From Cupriavidus basilensis (GTDB lineage: Bacteria; Pseudomonadota; Gammaproteobacteria; Burkholderiales; Burkholderiaceae): a stretch of DNA of 64,000 bases. Positions 45,085 through 55,296 of the stretch are shown here, one piece after another. A model generated the notes under the pieces. It was not told where the DNA came from, did no database searches, and worked only from the letters and a program-made list of their open reading frames with translations. The position numbers and the translations under genes were made by a program. The DNA is taken from positions 372,001-436,000 of the forward strand of contig NZ_CP062803.1 of the NCBI RefSeq assembly GCF_008801925.2, in the 5' to 3' direction. Numbering within the stretch: the stretch's first letter is position 1; every line of letters starts with the position of its first letter.

Positions 45085-45939
45085 ATGGGAATCAGGACAG
45101 TGGGCATCGTAGGCGCCGGCACCATGGGCAACGGCATCGCGCAAGCGTGCGCCGTGGTGGGCCTGGACGTGGTGATGGTGGACATCAGCGACGCAGCGGT
45201 GAACAAGGGCATCGCCACCGTGGGCAGCAGCCTGGATCGCCTGATCAAGAAGGACAAGATCAGCGAAGCCGACAAGGATGCCGCACTCGCGCGCATCAAG
45301 GGCTCCACGTCCTATGACGCGCTCAAGGCCGCCGACATCGTGATCGAAGCCGCTACCGAGAACTTCGACCTCAAGGTCAAGATCCTCAAGCAGATCGACA
45401 GCATCGTCGGCGACAACGTGATCGTCGCGTCCAACACCTCGTCGATCTCGATCACCAAGCTGGCCGCCGTCACCAGCCGCCCGGGCAACTTCATCGGCAT
45501 GCACTTCTTTAACCCGGTGCCGATGATGGCCCTGGTGGAGCTGATCCGCGGCCTGCAGACCAGCGATGCCACGCACGCGCTGGTGGAAGAACTGTCGAAG
45601 AACCTCGGCAAATACCCGATCACCGTGAAGAACAACCCGGGCTTCGTGGTCAACCGGATTCTCTGCCCGATGATCAACGAGGCGTTCTGCGTACTGGGCG
45701 AAGGCCTGGCGTCGCCGGAAGAAATCGACGAAGGCATGAAGCTGGGTTGCAACCACCCGATCGGCCCGCTGGCGCTGGCAGACATGATCGGCCTGGACAC
45801 GATGCTGGCGGTGATGGAGGTGCTGTACACCGAATTTGCCGACCCGAAATACCGCCCGGCCATGCTGATGCGCGAAATGGTGGCGGCGGGTTATCTCGGC
45901 CGCAAGACGGGCCGCGGTGTGTACGTCTACAGCAAGTGA
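45085..45939 (+). CDS. 3-hydroxybutyryl-CoA dehydrogenase
   Basis: A 284-residue NAD(P)-dependent enzyme oxidising (S)-3-hydroxybutyryl-CoA to acetoacetyl-CoA. The Rossmann motif GAGTMGNG begins at residue 10; ASNTSSISITKLA and IGMHFFNPVPMM (with the catalytic His) are the family signatures. From memory it is almost identical in long stretches to the structurally studied PaaH1 of Cupriavidus necator. AAGGAAG precedes the ATG at 45085. A strong terminator follows. With IcmF it could feed butyryl-CoA-derived carbon into central metabolism or the polyhydroxybutyrate cycle. Confidence 0.94.
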   Translation: MGIRTVGIVGAGTMGNGIAQACAVVGLDVVMVDISDAAVNKGIATVGSSLDRLIKKDKISEADKDAALARIKGSTSYDALKAADIVIEAATENFDLKVKILKQIDSIVGDNVIVASNTSSISITKLAAVTSRPGNFIGMHFFNPVPMMALVELIRGLQTSDATHALVEELSKNLGKYPITVKNNPGFVVNRILCPMINEAFCVLGEGLASPEEIDEGMKLGCNHPIGPLALADMIGLDTMLAVMEVLYTEFADPKYRPAMLMREMVAAGYLGRKTGRGVYVYSK

Positions 45940-45982
45940 TATAGAAGGAAGTCCCCCTTCCTCATAGGCGGGGGGAGCCAAG

Positions 45983-46021
45983 AAAGCTGGCAACGGAGCG
46001 ATCCGTCGCCAGCTTTTTTTT
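45983..46021 (+). terminator. Rho-independent terminator
   Basis: Stem AGCTGGC (45985-45991) with GCCAGCT (46008-46014), extended by inner pairing of ACGGA with TCCGT, and followed by a run of eight T. It ends transcription of the dehydrogenase gene. Confidence 0.9.
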
Positions 46022-46385
46022 CGGCTGTGGAACGCCCCGGCCTGCCGGCCTCTCCAGCACTGTCGGGATCGAGGGAATATGCCTCTTTCGGCCCCTGGGT
46101 ATTTGTTGTCTGCCTGAATTTTTTAAATAAGAATCGATACCAACTTCAATTTAATAGAACGATCGTATTAAAAAATATTGTCAAGCTTGTGGTAACGAAA
46201 AAGCCGATAAATGCTGAGTGAAATCAATTTCGATCAAGTAAGGCCAGATGAATGGCTTGATTCATGCCTGATCGCTAAAGCTTTGTATAGACATTCCCGT
46301 AAACGCTGATATGCACTACGCGCCGCCGCGGTCGTGGCACTGTCCGTGCGCAACGCGTGCTTTGGAAAACCGATGGGGAATCTTT
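46022..46385 (+). promoter_or_regulatory. AT-rich leader of the Aer-like gene, possible FliA promoter
   Basis: This 364-base gap contains an island at 46110-46230 that is strikingly A/T-rich against the GC-rich background. GCCGATAA (46203-46210) is the exact -10 box of flagellar sigma-28 (FliA) promoters. A TAAAGTTT-like element, TCAAGCTT, lies at 46181-46188, but the spacer is 14 rather than 11 bases, so the match is imperfect. No gene is seen in the gap. Confidence 0.45.
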
Positions 46386-47930
46386 ATGCGCAACAACCAA
46401 CCCGTCTCGCAGCGCGAATACGAACTGCCTGAGAATGCGACGCTGATGTCGACCACCGACACCGAAAGCCGCATTGCCTATGCCAACGCGGCCTTTGTCG
46501 ATGTCAGCGGTTTCACACGCGAGGAAATCCAGGGCCAGCCCCACAATATCGTGCGGCACCCGGATATGCCGGCCGAGGCGTTCGCCGATATGTGGGCCAC
46601 GCTCAAGCGCGGCGAGCCCTGGACAGCGCTGGTGAAGAACCGGCGCAAGGACGGCGACCATTACTGGGTACGCGCCAATGCCATGCCGCTAGTGCGCAAC
46701 GGCAAGCCGGTGGGATACATGTCGGTGCGCACCAAGCCCTCGCGCGAGGAGGTTGACGCCGCCGGGCGGCTCTACCAGGACTTCCGCGAGGGTAGTGCGG
46801 GCCAACGGCGTTTTCACAAGGGCCTGATCATTCAGGGCGGCTGGAAGCGTTGGGCGTCGGCCTTCAAGACCATGCCGGTGCGCTGGCGCATGCGCGGTGC
46901 CCTGGCAACCTTGCTGCCGGCCTCGGTCATTGGTGCCGCGGTGCTCGGCATGAGCGGGATGCCGCTGGCCGGCCTGGGTGGCATCGTCGCCGCCATGCTG
47001 CTGCTGGTCTCCGGCTGGCTGGAGGCGCAGATCTCGCGGCCGCTGGAGCGGGTCATGGCGCAGGCCCTGCGCGTGGCGTCCGGCGAAAGCCAGCAGGTCG
47101 AGCATATGGACCGCGTGGACGAGATTGGCATGACGCTGCGCACGATCAGCCAGCTTGGCCTGATGTTCCGCTGGCTGATCGACGACGTGAGCGAGCAGGT
47201 GCTGAACGTGCAAGGCGCAAGCAGCGAGATCGCGCAGGGCAACAGCGACCTGAGCGTGCGTACCGAGCAGGCGGCATCCAACGTACAGGATACGGCGTCG
47301 TCGATGACGCAGATGACGGCCACGGTCAAGAGCAATGCCGAGACCGCGGCCCAGGCAAACGAGTTGTCCGGCTCCGCCAGTACCGAGGCGGCCAAGGGCG
47401 GCAAGGCGATGTCGCAGGTGGTGGCGACCATGGAGGAAATCAGCAGCAGCTCGAAGCGGATCGGCGACATCATCAGCGTGATCGACGGCATCGCCTTCCA
47501 GACCAATATCCTTGCGCTGAATGCCGCGGTGGAAGCCGCGCGGGCCGGGGAACAGGGCAGGGGCTTCGCGGTGGTGGCCGGCGAGGTGCGCGGGCTCGCG
47601 CAGCGCAGCGCCAGCGCGGCCAAGGAGATCAAGGCGCTGATCGGCGCCAGCGTGGAAAAGGTCGACTCAGGGGCGCAACTGGTCAACGACGCCGGCCAGA
47701 CCATGGACAACATCGTGGCGCAGGTCAGGCGCGTCTCCGACCTGATCGCCGAGATCAGCCTGGCTACGTCCGAGCAGAGCGCGGGCATCAGCCAGGTTGG
47801 CGATGCCATCGGCGACCTCGACCGCATCACCCAGCAAAACGCGGCGCTGGTGGAGCAGAGCGCGGCCGCCGCACAGAGCCTGAAACAGCAGGCCAACCGG
47901 CTGGTGGAAGCGGTCGGCGTATTCCGTTGA
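46386..47930 (+). CDS. aer: Aer-like PAS methyl-accepting chemotaxis protein
   Basis: A 514-residue energy-taxis receptor. An N-terminal PAS domain (about 15-120) with the Aer pattern [19 protein letters not shown] and [11 protein letters not shown] binds FAD in Aer. Two adjacent hydrophobic segments (about 165-215) anchor it, then a HAMP-like stretch and the long signalling coiled coil. The hairpin tip that contacts CheA/CheW contains [19 protein letters not shown]. There is no large periplasmic domain, as expected for Aer. The upstream FliA-like -10 element would place it in the flagellar regulon. Confidence 0.93.
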   Translation: MRNNQPVSQREYELPENATLMSTTDTESRIAYANAAFVDVSGFTREEIQGQPHNIVRHPDMPAEAFADMWATLKRGEPWTALVKNRRKDGDHYWVRANAMPLVRNGKPVGYMSVRTKPSREEVDAAGRLYQDFREGSAGQRRFHKGLIIQGGWKRWASAFKTMPVRWRMRGALATLLPASVIGAAVLGMSGMPLAGLGGIVAAMLLLVSGWLEAQISRPLERVMAQALRVASGESQQVEHMDRVDEIGMTLRTISQLGLMFRWLIDDVSEQVLNVQGASSEIAQGNSDLSVRTEQAASNVQDTASSMTQMTATVKSNAETAAQANELSGSASTEAAKGGKAMSQVVATMEEISSSSKRIGDIISVIDGIAFQTNILALNAAVEAARAGEQGRGFAVVAGEVRGLAQRSASAAKEIKALIGASVEKVDSGAQLVNDAGQTMDNIVAQVRRVSDLIAEISLATSEQSAGISQVGDAIGDLDRITQQNAALVEQSAAAAQSLKQQANRLVEAVGVFR

Positions 47931-47988
47931 GCGCGCGCCACGCCGCATCGGGCCATGCCGCTAGGTGGCCACGAAGCGCGTGGCGGCG

Positions 47989-48657
47989 CTACTCGCCGTA
48001 CTGCCGCAGCCCTTCCAGGTCCAATACCTCGATCACGCCGTAGTCGACCTTCACCAGTCCCTGCTGTTCCAGCACCTTCAGCGCCTGGTTGGCCCGCTGC
48101 CGCGATATGCCCGCCAGCAGCCCGATTTCTTCCTGCGAAATCTCCAGCGTGGTCCCCAGGCCAGGGTACAGGTGCTCATTGAACAGCGACGACACCGCGC
48201 GCGCCACGCGCGAATCGATATCGAGCAGCCGTTCGTATTCCACGGCGGCAATGAACTGTCCCAGCCGCTCATTGAACTGCGTCAGCAGGAACCGCGTGAA
48301 CGGCAAGCTGGTATCCAGCAACCACTGAAAAGTCTCGCGCGGCAGGAACGCAATGCGCGAGCGCCGCAGTGCCATCACGTCATACTTGCGGATCTCGGCC
48401 TTGAGCACGGCACCTTCGCCAAACCAGCCCCCCGTCGGCACGCCGGTAAAGGTGACCGACTTGCCGGAAGGCGATACGGTAGTGATCTTGACGATCCCTT
48501 CCAGCACGCCCAGCCAGTGTTCCGCCTTATCGCCCTTATGGCAGACATAGTCGCCCTGGCTATATTCGCGCACGCACATGGCGCGCCGGACGATGTCGCG
48601 TTGTTCTTCGCTGAGGTCGGCTGCCCACACGCAGCGGTCGACGAAATCGTTGAGCAT
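47989..48657 (-). CDS. Crp/Fnr-family transcriptional regulator
   Basis: A 222-residue regulator. The N-terminal cyclic-nucleotide-binding-type barrel (about 10-125) shows YVCHKGDKAEHWLGVLEG and GGWFGEGAVL; a long helix leads to the winged helix (about 150-215) with ISQEEIGLLAGISRQRANQA. It lacks the cluster cysteines of Fnr and resembles a cAMP-like or metabolite-responsive branch. It is divergent from the acyl-CoA synthetase and ABC transporter genes, its most likely targets, across a 238-base gap. An upstream extension of the frame exists but has no family similarity. Confidence 0.88.
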   Translation of the reverse strand: MLNDFVDRCVWAADLSEEQRDIVRRAMCVREYSQGDYVCHKGDKAEHWLGVLEGIVKITTVSPSGKSVTFTGVPTGGWFGEGAVLKAEIRKYDVMALRRSRIAFLPRETFQWLLDTSLPFTRFLLTQFNERLGQFIAAVEYERLLDIDSRVARAVSSLFNEHLYPGLGTTLEISQEEIGLLAGISRQRANQALKVLEQQGLVKVDYGVIEVLDLEGLRQYGE

Positions 48658-48895
48658 GACCTGAAGAACCTCCCCCGTAGGGATTAACCCGGAATTGTCA
48701 TCGGCGTGACAACCGGGGGAAATGGCATGGGCTATCTTACGATCACCACGAACCGCGAATGCGCGCCAGGACAGGCGCGGCGGGCTTGTTGCGTCGCGGC
48801 ACGAACACCGCCGGGCAAAACAGGCCAAGTATAACGAGCGGCAGCAGGCTTGGCACCGGTGGCGGACCCCCGCGCCGGAGGGACAGGAGACATCC

Positions 48896-50866
48896 ATGCA
48901 GGAACCGTCGGCGACGACCTTCCCGCGCTTGTTGCTTGCGCATGCGCAGCAGCGGCCGGAAAGCCCGGCTTACCGTGAGAAGGATCTCGGGATCTGGCAA
49001 ACCTATAGCTGGGCGCAGACTGCGCAGGAGGTGCGCGCGCTCGCGTGCGGCCTGGCGGCCCTGGGCTTTGCCCGCGGCATGAACCTGGCGGTGGTCGGCG
49101 ACAACCGGCCGCGCCTGTACTGGGCCATGAGCGCGGCGCAGGCCATGGGCGGCGTGCCGGTGCCGCTCTACCAGGATGCCATCGCCGGCGAGATGATCTA
49201 TGTGCTGAACGATGCCGAGATCGGCTTTGCCATCGTGGAGGACCAGGAGCAGGTGGACAAGCTGCTGGAGGTGGAGGAGCAGCTAGCCGCGCAGGGCCGC
49301 ACGGTGCGCCACATCATTTATGAAGACCCGCGCGGGCTGCGCGACTACGATCATCCGGCGTTGATGTCTTACCAGCGCCTGCAGGAAATCGGCCGCGAGT
49401 TCGATCGTGCCAATCCAGGCTACTTCGATGCCGCCGTTGCCGCGGGCGATCCTGACGATACCGCCATCATCCTCTACACCTCCGGCACCACCGGCAAGCC
49501 CAAGGGTGTGTGCCACTCGCATCGCGGCCTGATCGGCGCGGCGCGCAATGGCTGCGCGTTCGATGGCCTGAGCGCAAGGGACGATGTGCTGTCCTACCTG
49601 CCGATGGCATGGGTGGGCGACAACCTGTTCTCGTACGCGCAGGCCATGGTGGCGGGCTTCACCGTGAACTGCCCGGAATCGCGCGAGACGGTGATGACCG
49701 ACCTGCGCGAGATCGGCCCCACCTATTACTTCGCGCCACCGCGCATCTATGAAAACCTGCTCACGCAGGTGATGATCCGCATGGAAGATGCGGGCTGGAT
49801 CAAGCGCAAGCTCTTTCACTGGGCCATGGGCGTGGCGCGCCGCTGCGGCACCGACATCCTCGACGGCAATCCGGTGCCGCTGGCCGACCGCCTGCGCTAC
49901 GCGGCCGGCGAGGCGCTGATCTTCGGGCCGCTGCGCAATGTGCTCGGCATGAGCCGCATCCGCGTGGGCTACACGGCGGGCGAGGCGATTGGCCCGGACC
50001 TGTTTCGCTTTTATCGCTCCATCGGCGTCAACCTCAAGCAGTTCTACGGCCAGACCGAAACCTGCGCCTATGTCTGCCTGCAGCCGGACGGCAAGGTCAA
50101 GTTCGATTCGGTCGGGCCCGCCGCGCCGGGCATGGAGATCCGCATTGCCGAGAACGGCGAAGTGCTGGTGCGTGGCGTGGGTTTGTTGAAGGCCTACTAC
50201 AAGCGCGACGATGCCACCCGCGAGGCGATCAACGATCAAGGCTATTTCATGACCGGCGACGCCGGCGTGATCGACGCCGATGGCCACCTCAAGATCATCG
50301 ATCGCGCGAAGGACGTGGGCAAGCTGTCCGACGGCGCCATGTTCGCGCCCAAGTACATCGAGAACAAGCTCAAGTTCTTTCCCTATATCAAGGAAGCGGT
50401 GGCGTTCGGCACCGGCCGCGACAGCGTCTGCGCGTTCATCAACATCGATTTCGATGCCGTGGGCAACTGGGCCGAGCGGCGCCACCTGGCCTATGCGGGC
50501 TACATCGACCTGGCGGCGCAGCCAGAGGTGATCGCCATGATCGGCGAGTGCGTGGAGCAGGTGAATGCCGATCTCGCCGCCGATGCCATGCTGGCTGGCT
50601 CGCAGGTTTCGCGCTTCCTGATCCTGCACAAGGAACTCGATCCGGACGACGATGAGCTCACCCGCACGCGCAAGGTGCGCCGTGGCTATATCGCCGAGAA
50701 ATACGCGTCGCTGATCGATGCCCTGTACGCCGGCAAGCCGGAGCAGTTCATCGAGACGCGCGTGAAGTTCGAGGACGGGCGTGAAGGCAGCGTCTCGGCC
50801 ACGTTGAAGCTGGTCGATGTCAAGCGCTTCCCCCCGGCCACCGCCGGTGCGAAGCGCGCAGCATGA
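48896..50866 (+). CDS. AMP-forming acyl-CoA synthetase
   Basis: A 656-residue adenylate-forming ligase of the long-chain type (FadD15-like). YTSGTTGKPKG is the P-loop, GQTETCAYV the adenine-binding segment, and YFMTGDAGVIDADGHLKIID with DRAKDV the hinge region. It activates a fatty or aryl acid to its CoA ester using ATP. The start has GGACAGGAGA upstream. Its stop overlaps the start of the ABC ATPase gene (ATGA). This placement at the head of a Liv-type transporter operon recurs in beta-proteobacteria and suggests that the imported acid is activated on entry. The exact acid is unknown. Confidence 0.9.
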   Translation: MQEPSATTFPRLLLAHAQQRPESPAYREKDLGIWQTYSWAQTAQEVRALACGLAALGFARGMNLAVVGDNRPRLYWAMSAAQAMGGVPVPLYQDAIAGEMIYVLNDAEIGFAIVEDQEQVDKLLEVEEQLAAQGRTVRHIIYEDPRGLRDYDHPALMSYQRLQEIGREFDRANPGYFDAAVAAGDPDDTAIILYTSGTTGKPKGVCHSHRGLIGAARNGCAFDGLSARDDVLSYLPMAWVGDNLFSYAQAMVAGFTVNCPESRETVMTDLREIGPTYYFAPPRIYENLLTQVMIRMEDAGWIKRKLFHWAMGVARRCGTDILDGNPVPLADRLRYAAGEALIFGPLRNVLGMSRIRVGYTAGEAIGPDLFRFYRSIGVNLKQFYGQTETCAYVCLQPDGKVKFDSVGPAAPGMEIRIAENGEVLVRGVGLLKAYYKRDDATREAINDQGYFMTGDAGVIDADGHLKIIDRAKDVGKLSDGAMFAPKYIENKLKFFPYIKEAVAFGTGRDSVCAFINIDFDAVGNWAERRHLAYAGYIDLAAQPEVIAMIGECVEQVNADLAADAMLAGSQVSRFLILHKELDPDDDELTRTRKVRRGYIAEKYASLIDALYAGKPEQFIETRVKFEDGREGSVSATLKLVDVKRFPPATAGAKRAA

Positions 50867-51792
50867 GCAGGGGCGAGAGGATGACGCAAATGGCATGGCA
50901 AGGGGTGGGGCGCGGCGGCGATGGCCAGCCGGCGTGGAGCGGCGCATCCGCGGGGGCAGGGGCAACAGCAACAGCACAAGCGCTCGGCGGGGTTCAGATG
51001 GAGCATGCGCAGGTGCGCAAGGCCGGCGACGTGATACTCGACCTGCAGAATATTTCGTTGGCCTTCGGCGGCGTGAAGGCGTTGACCGATATCTCGTTTG
51101 ACGTGCGCGAGCATGAGATCCGCGCCATCATCGGCCCCAACGGCGCGGGCAAGAGCTCGATGCTCAACGTGATCAACGGGGTCTACCACCCGCAGCAAGG
51201 GCGCATCGTGTTTCGCGGCGAGGAGCGGCGCAAGATGCATCCCACCGCCGCGGCGCGCCAGGGCATTGCGCGCACCTTCCAGAATATCGCGCTGTTCAAG
51301 GGCATGACCGTGCTCGACAATATCATGACCGGGCGCAACACCAGGTTCCGCAGCGGCCTGCTGGCCAATGCGCTGTGGTGGGGCCCGGCGCGCAACGAGG
51401 AAATGCAGCACCGGCGCAAGGTCGAGGAGGTGATCGATTTCCTCGAGATCCAGGCGATCCGCAAGACACCGGTGGGACGCTTGCCCTACGGACTGCAAAA
51501 GCGCGTGGAGCTGGCGCGCGCGCTGGCGGCCGAGCCTTCGATGCTGCTGCTCGACGAGCCGATGGCCGGCATGAACGTGGAAGAGAAGCAGGACATGTGC
51601 CGCTTCATCCTGGACGTGAACCATCAGTTCGGCACCACCATCGTGCTGATCGAGCACGACATGGGCGTGGTGATGGACATCTCCGACCGCGTGGTGGTGC
51701 TGGACTACGGCAAGAAGATCGGCGATGGCACGCCGGAAGCGGTGAAGGCCAACCCGGATGTGATTCGCGCCTATCTGGGCGCGGGCCACTGA
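50863..51792 (+). CDS. LivG-type ABC ATPase
   Basis: A 309-residue ATP-binding subunit of a branched-chain-type importer. After a Gly/Ala-rich, probably unstructured leader (about 1-55), the ATPase has Walker A GPNGAGKSS, signature LPYGLQKRVELARAL, Walker B MLLLDEPMAGM and the switch histidine in IEHDMGVV. The LPYGLQ signature is normal for LivG, in contrast to the degenerate one in the fused transporter at 11697-14309. The start overlaps the synthetase stop; starts inside the leader (50881 and 50998) are possible. Confidence 0.92.
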   Translation: MSRGERMTQMAWQGVGRGGDGQPAWSGASAGAGATATAQALGGVQMEHAQVRKAGDVILDLQNISLAFGGVKALTDISFDVREHEIRAIIGPNGAGKSSMLNVINGVYHPQQGRIVFRGEERRKMHPTAAARQGIARTFQNIALFKGMTVLDNIMTGRNTRFRSGLLANALWWGPARNEEMQHRRKVEEVIDFLEIQAIRKTPVGRLPYGLQKRVELARALAAEPSMLLLDEPMAGMNVEEKQDMCRFILDVNHQFGTTIVLIEHDMGVVMDISDRVVVLDYGKKIGDGTPEAVKANPDVIRAYLGAGH

Positions 51793-51816
51793 TGCAGCTG
51801 CAAGACAAGGACAATC

Positions 51817-52731
51817 ATGACGTTCTTCTTTGAAATCCTGATCGGCGGCTTATTGTCGGGGTTGATGTACTCGCTGGTGGCGCTGGGGTTCGTGCTGATC
51901 TACAAGGCATCGGGCGTGTTCAACTTCGCGCAGGGCGCGATGGTGTACTTTGCCGCGCTGGCGGTGGTGGGGCTGATGGACAAGGGCCTGCCGATGTGGG
52001 CGGCCGTGATCGGCGCGTTTGGCGTGATGGTGGTGGTCGGCATCAGCACCGAACGGCTGGTGCTGCGCAAGCTGGTGAACCAGCCACCCATCACGCTGTT
52101 CATGGCCACCATCGGGCTGTCCTTCTTCCTCGAGGGGCTGGGGCCGCTGTTGTTCGGCAATGAAGTGCGCCCGATCAACCTCGGCATCGTCGACGAGCCC
52201 ATCGAAGCCATCCTGACGCGCTTCAATATCGTGGTGTCCAAGTTCGATCTGGCGGCGGCGGGTATCGCCGCCGTCCTGGTGGGCACGCTGGCGCTGTTCT
52301 TCCAGTACACCAAGGTGGGCCGTGCCTTGCGCGCGGTGGCGGACGATCACCAGGCCGCGCTGTCGCTGGGGATTCCGCTGCAGCATATCTGGGCCATCGT
52401 CTGGGGCGTGGCGGGCTTCGTGGCGCTGGTGGCGGGCATGCTGTGGGGCTCGCGCAACGGCGTGCAGTTCGCGCTGACGCTGACCGCGTTGAAGGCGTTG
52501 CCGGTGCTGATCCTGGGCGGCTTTACCTCGGTGCCCGGCGCCATCGTCGGCGGGCTGATCATCGGGGCATCGGAGAAGCTGGCCGAGATCTATATCCCGC
52601 CCGTGTTCCAGTCCGCGTTCGGCGGCAACTTCGGTGGCATCGAAGGCTGGTTCCCCTATGTGTTTGCGCTGTTGTTCCTGCTGGTGCGGCCCGAGGGGCT
52701 GTTCGGTGAGAAACACATCGATCGTGTCTGA
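51817..52731 (+). CDS. LivH-type ABC permease
   Basis: A 304-residue permease with about eight membrane segments and LivH patterns GLLSGLMYSLVALGFVLIYK, SGVFNFAQGAMVYFAAL and VPGAIVGGLIIGASE. It should pair with the LivM-type permease encoded 26 bases downstream. It is the second transporter component in the operon, 24 bases after the LivG gene. The ligand is set by the receptor encoded at 53922. Confidence 0.92.
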   Translation: MTFFFEILIGGLLSGLMYSLVALGFVLIYKASGVFNFAQGAMVYFAALAVVGLMDKGLPMWAAVIGAFGVMVVVGISTERLVLRKLVNQPPITLFMATIGLSFFLEGLGPLLFGNEVRPINLGIVDEPIEAILTRFNIVVSKFDLAAAGIAAVLVGTLALFFQYTKVGRALRAVADDHQAALSLGIPLQHIWAIVWGVAGFVALVAGMLWGSRNGVQFALTLTALKALPVLILGGFTSVPGAIVGGLIIGASEKLAEIYIPPVFQSAFGGNFGGIEGWFPYVFALLFLLVRPEGLFGEKHIDRV

Positions 52732-52757
52732 CCGGCCCGCGCCTCAGGAGAGAAAAC

Positions 52758-53834
52758 ATGTTCTACCGTGAATCCGGCCAGTTCAAGACCACCTACGTTG
52801 CCGACAGCCAGATCTTCCCCATCCGCCAGGACCGCATCGGCTTTGCGGTGCTGATGGCGGTGGCCTTCGTGGCGATCCCGCTGCTGGGTTCGGAGTACTG
52901 GTTCTCGGCCATCCTGATCCCGTTCCTGATCTTCGCGCTGGCCGCGCTCGGGCTCAATATCCTCACGGGCTACGCGGGGCAGCTCTCGCTTGGCACCGCG
53001 GCCTTCATGGCGGTGGGCGCTTACGCGGCCTACAACTTCCAGTTGCGCATCGAGGGCCTGCCGGTGCTGCTGACCTTTATCCTCGCCGGACTGTCGGCGG
53101 CGATGGTAGGTGTGGCGTTTGGCTTGCCGTCGCTGCGCATCAAGGGCTTCTACCTTGCGGTGGCGACGCTGGCAGCGCAGTTCTTCGTGGTGTGGGCGCT
53201 GACCAAGTTTCCCTGGTTCTCCAACAACAGCTCATCGGGCGTGATCACTGCGCAGCAGTTGAACCTGTTCGGCATCGCCATCGACACGCCGGTGAAGAAA
53301 TACCTCTTCGTGCTGATGCTGGTGACGGTGCTGGCCATGGTGGCCAAGAACCTGGTGCGCTCCTCCACCGGGCGCGCCTGGATGTCGGTGCGCGACATGG
53401 ACGTGGCGGCGGAAGTGATCGGCATTCCACTGATGCGCACCAAGCTGCTGGCCTTTGCCGTCAGCTCGTTCTACTGCGGCGTGGCGGGCGCGCTCTATGC
53501 GTTCTGCTACCTGGGCTCGGTCGAGCCGGACGGCTTCTCGCTCGACCTTTCCTTCCGCGTGCTGTTCATGATCATCATCGGCGGCGTGGGCAGCATCCTT
53601 GGCTCGTTCCTGGGCGCGGCCTTCATCCTGCTGCTGCCGATCTTCCTGGACATCGCGCTGCCGCCGCTGGCCGCGCTGCTGCACTTGCCCTTTACCAACG
53701 CCGCCGTGTCGCATATCCAGTTGATGGTGTTCGGCGGGCTGATCATCTTCTTCCTGGTGGTGGAGCCGCATGGCCTGGCACGGCTGTGGCAGATCGCGAA
53801 GGAGAAGCTGCGGCTCTGGCCATTCCCCCATTGA
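52758..53834 (+). CDS. LivM-type ABC permease
   Basis: A 358-residue permease of the LivM type, with ALGLNILTGYAGQLSLGTAAF and IGGVGSILGSFLGAAFI as family signatures. The N-terminal 30 residues are cytoplasmic and polar. AGGAGA precedes the start. It forms the translocation channel with the LivH-type protein. An 87-base gap separates it from the receptor gene. Confidence 0.92.
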   Translation: MFYRESGQFKTTYVADSQIFPIRQDRIGFAVLMAVAFVAIPLLGSEYWFSAILIPFLIFALAALGLNILTGYAGQLSLGTAAFMAVGAYAAYNFQLRIEGLPVLLTFILAGLSAAMVGVAFGLPSLRIKGFYLAVATLAAQFFVVWALTKFPWFSNNSSSGVITAQQLNLFGIAIDTPVKKYLFVLMLVTVLAMVAKNLVRSSTGRAWMSVRDMDVAAEVIGIPLMRTKLLAFAVSSFYCGVAGALYAFCYLGSVEPDGFSLDLSFRVLFMIIIGGVGSILGSFLGAAFILLLPIFLDIALPPLAALLHLPFTNAAVSHIQLMVFGGLIIFFLVVEPHGLARLWQIAKEKLRLWPFPH

Positions 53835-53921
53835 GTCTCACCGCATTGACGTTTTTTGGTTCGGAACAAGACAAACGGGTATTCCATAACAAACACACCT
53901 GCCAAGGTGAAGGAGACTGTC

Positions 53922-55256
53922 ATGACCATCCTGATTCGCAATCTGCAGCGCATCGCCCTGGCGATGGGTGCGTCGGCCGCGCTACTGGCGCCGCTGGCGG
54001 TGCAGGCGCAAAGCGGCGAGCAGTTCGTTGCGCTGCCCAGCTATCGCGTCGGCCCTTATGGTGCCAACGGACAGTCCTTCTATGGCGGCTTCGTCGACTA
54101 CCTGAACTACGTCAACCTCAAGGACGGGGGCGTGAACGGCGTCAAGCTGTCGTGGGAAGAATGCGAGACGGAGTACAACAACGCCAAGGGCGTGGAGTGC
54201 TATGAGCGGCTCAAGGGCAAGAGCCCAGTCAGCAAAGGCACCGCGTACCACACCATGTCGACCGGCATCTCCTACGCGCTGGTGGACAAGACCGCGGGCG
54301 ACAAGGTGCCGCTGGTGATGATGGGCTATGGCCGCACCGATGCGGTCGACGGTTCGGTCTTCCCCTATGCTTTCCCGCTGGTCACCACCTACCAGATGCA
54401 GGTCTCGGCCATCGTCAAGTTCCTGGCGGGCAAGAACGGCGGCTCGCTGGCCGGCAAGAAGATTGTCTACCTGTATCACGACTCCGCCTATGGCAAGGAG
54501 CCGATCGTGGCGCTGGAAGCCGAAGCCAAGCTCGGCAAGTTCAACCTGGTCGAGATCCCGGTGGCGCACCCCGGCAACGAGCAGGGCGCGCAGTGGCTGA
54601 AGATCCGCCAGGAGAATCCTGACTACGTGATCTTCTGGGGCTGGGGCGTGATGAACCAGACCGCGCTCAAGGCGGCGCAAAAGGTGGGCTTCGCGCGCGA
54701 CAAGATGATTGGCTCGTGGTGGGCAGGTTCGGAAGAAGACACCGTGCCCGCCGGCGATGCCGCCAAGGGTTATATGAGCGCAACCTGGAACGTGGCGGGC
54801 AAGGGCGTGCCGCTGATCGCCGATATCGACAAGGTGGTCTACGGCGCGGGCAAGGGCAATATGCAGGACCGCAACAAGGTTGGCTCGGTGCTCTACAACC
54901 GTGGCGTGTCCGCAGCCGTGGTGACGGTGGAAGCGATCCGCGTGGCGCAGGCCAAGTATGGCAAGGGCAAGGTCATGAGCGGCGAAGACATGCGCTGGGC
55001 ATTCGAGAACCTGAACGTGAACAATGCGCGCCTGCAGCAACTGGGCGCCACGGGCTTGCTGCCGGAGATCAAGACCAGCTGCGACAACCACGAAGGCTCG
55101 GGCAAGGTGAAGATCCAGCAGTGGGACGGCACCAAGTGGGTCGTGGTGTCGGACTGGATCGAAGGCAACAAGAACCTGATCCATCCGCTGTTCAAGGCGA
55201 GTGCCGCGCAGTTCGCGAAGGAGAAGGGCATCTCGCCTGCCTGCATGAAGTCTTGA
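53922..55256 (+). CDS. Branched-chain-type ABC substrate-binding protein
   Basis: A 444-residue periplasmic receptor with a signal peptide ending VQAQSGEQ. It belongs to the longer LivK relatives found beside acyl-CoA synthetase and PaaK-like genes, whose ligands are thought to be aromatic or fatty acids rather than amino acids; that ligand class is inferred from neighbours. VKLSWEECETEYNNAKGVEC and YGRTDAVDGSVFPYAFPL lie in the binding lobes. AAGGAG precedes the ATG. A perfect palindrome follows the stop and may raise receptor mRNA stability relative to downstream genes. Confidence 0.9.
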   Translation: MTILIRNLQRIALAMGASAALLAPLAVQAQSGEQFVALPSYRVGPYGANGQSFYGGFVDYLNYVNLKDGGVNGVKLSWEECETEYNNAKGVECYERLKGKSPVSKGTAYHTMSTGISYALVDKTAGDKVPLVMMGYGRTDAVDGSVFPYAFPLVTTYQMQVSAIVKFLAGKNGGSLAGKKIVYLYHDSAYGKEPIVALEAEAKLGKFNLVEIPVAHPGNEQGAQWLKIRQENPDYVIFWGWGVMNQTALKAAQKVGFARDKMIGSWWAGSEEDTVPAGDAAKGYMSATWNVAGKGVPLIADIDKVVYGAGKGNMQDRNKVGSVLYNRGVSAAVVTVEAIRVAQAKYGKGKVMSGEDMRWAFENLNVNNARLQQLGATGLLPEIKTSCDNHEGSGKVKIQQWDGTKWVVVSDWIEGNKNLIHPLFKASAAQFAKEKGISPACMKS

Positions 55257-55296
55257 TCCGGGCGCTGCAAGGCGTTTGTTGATTGTTGTCGACTCC

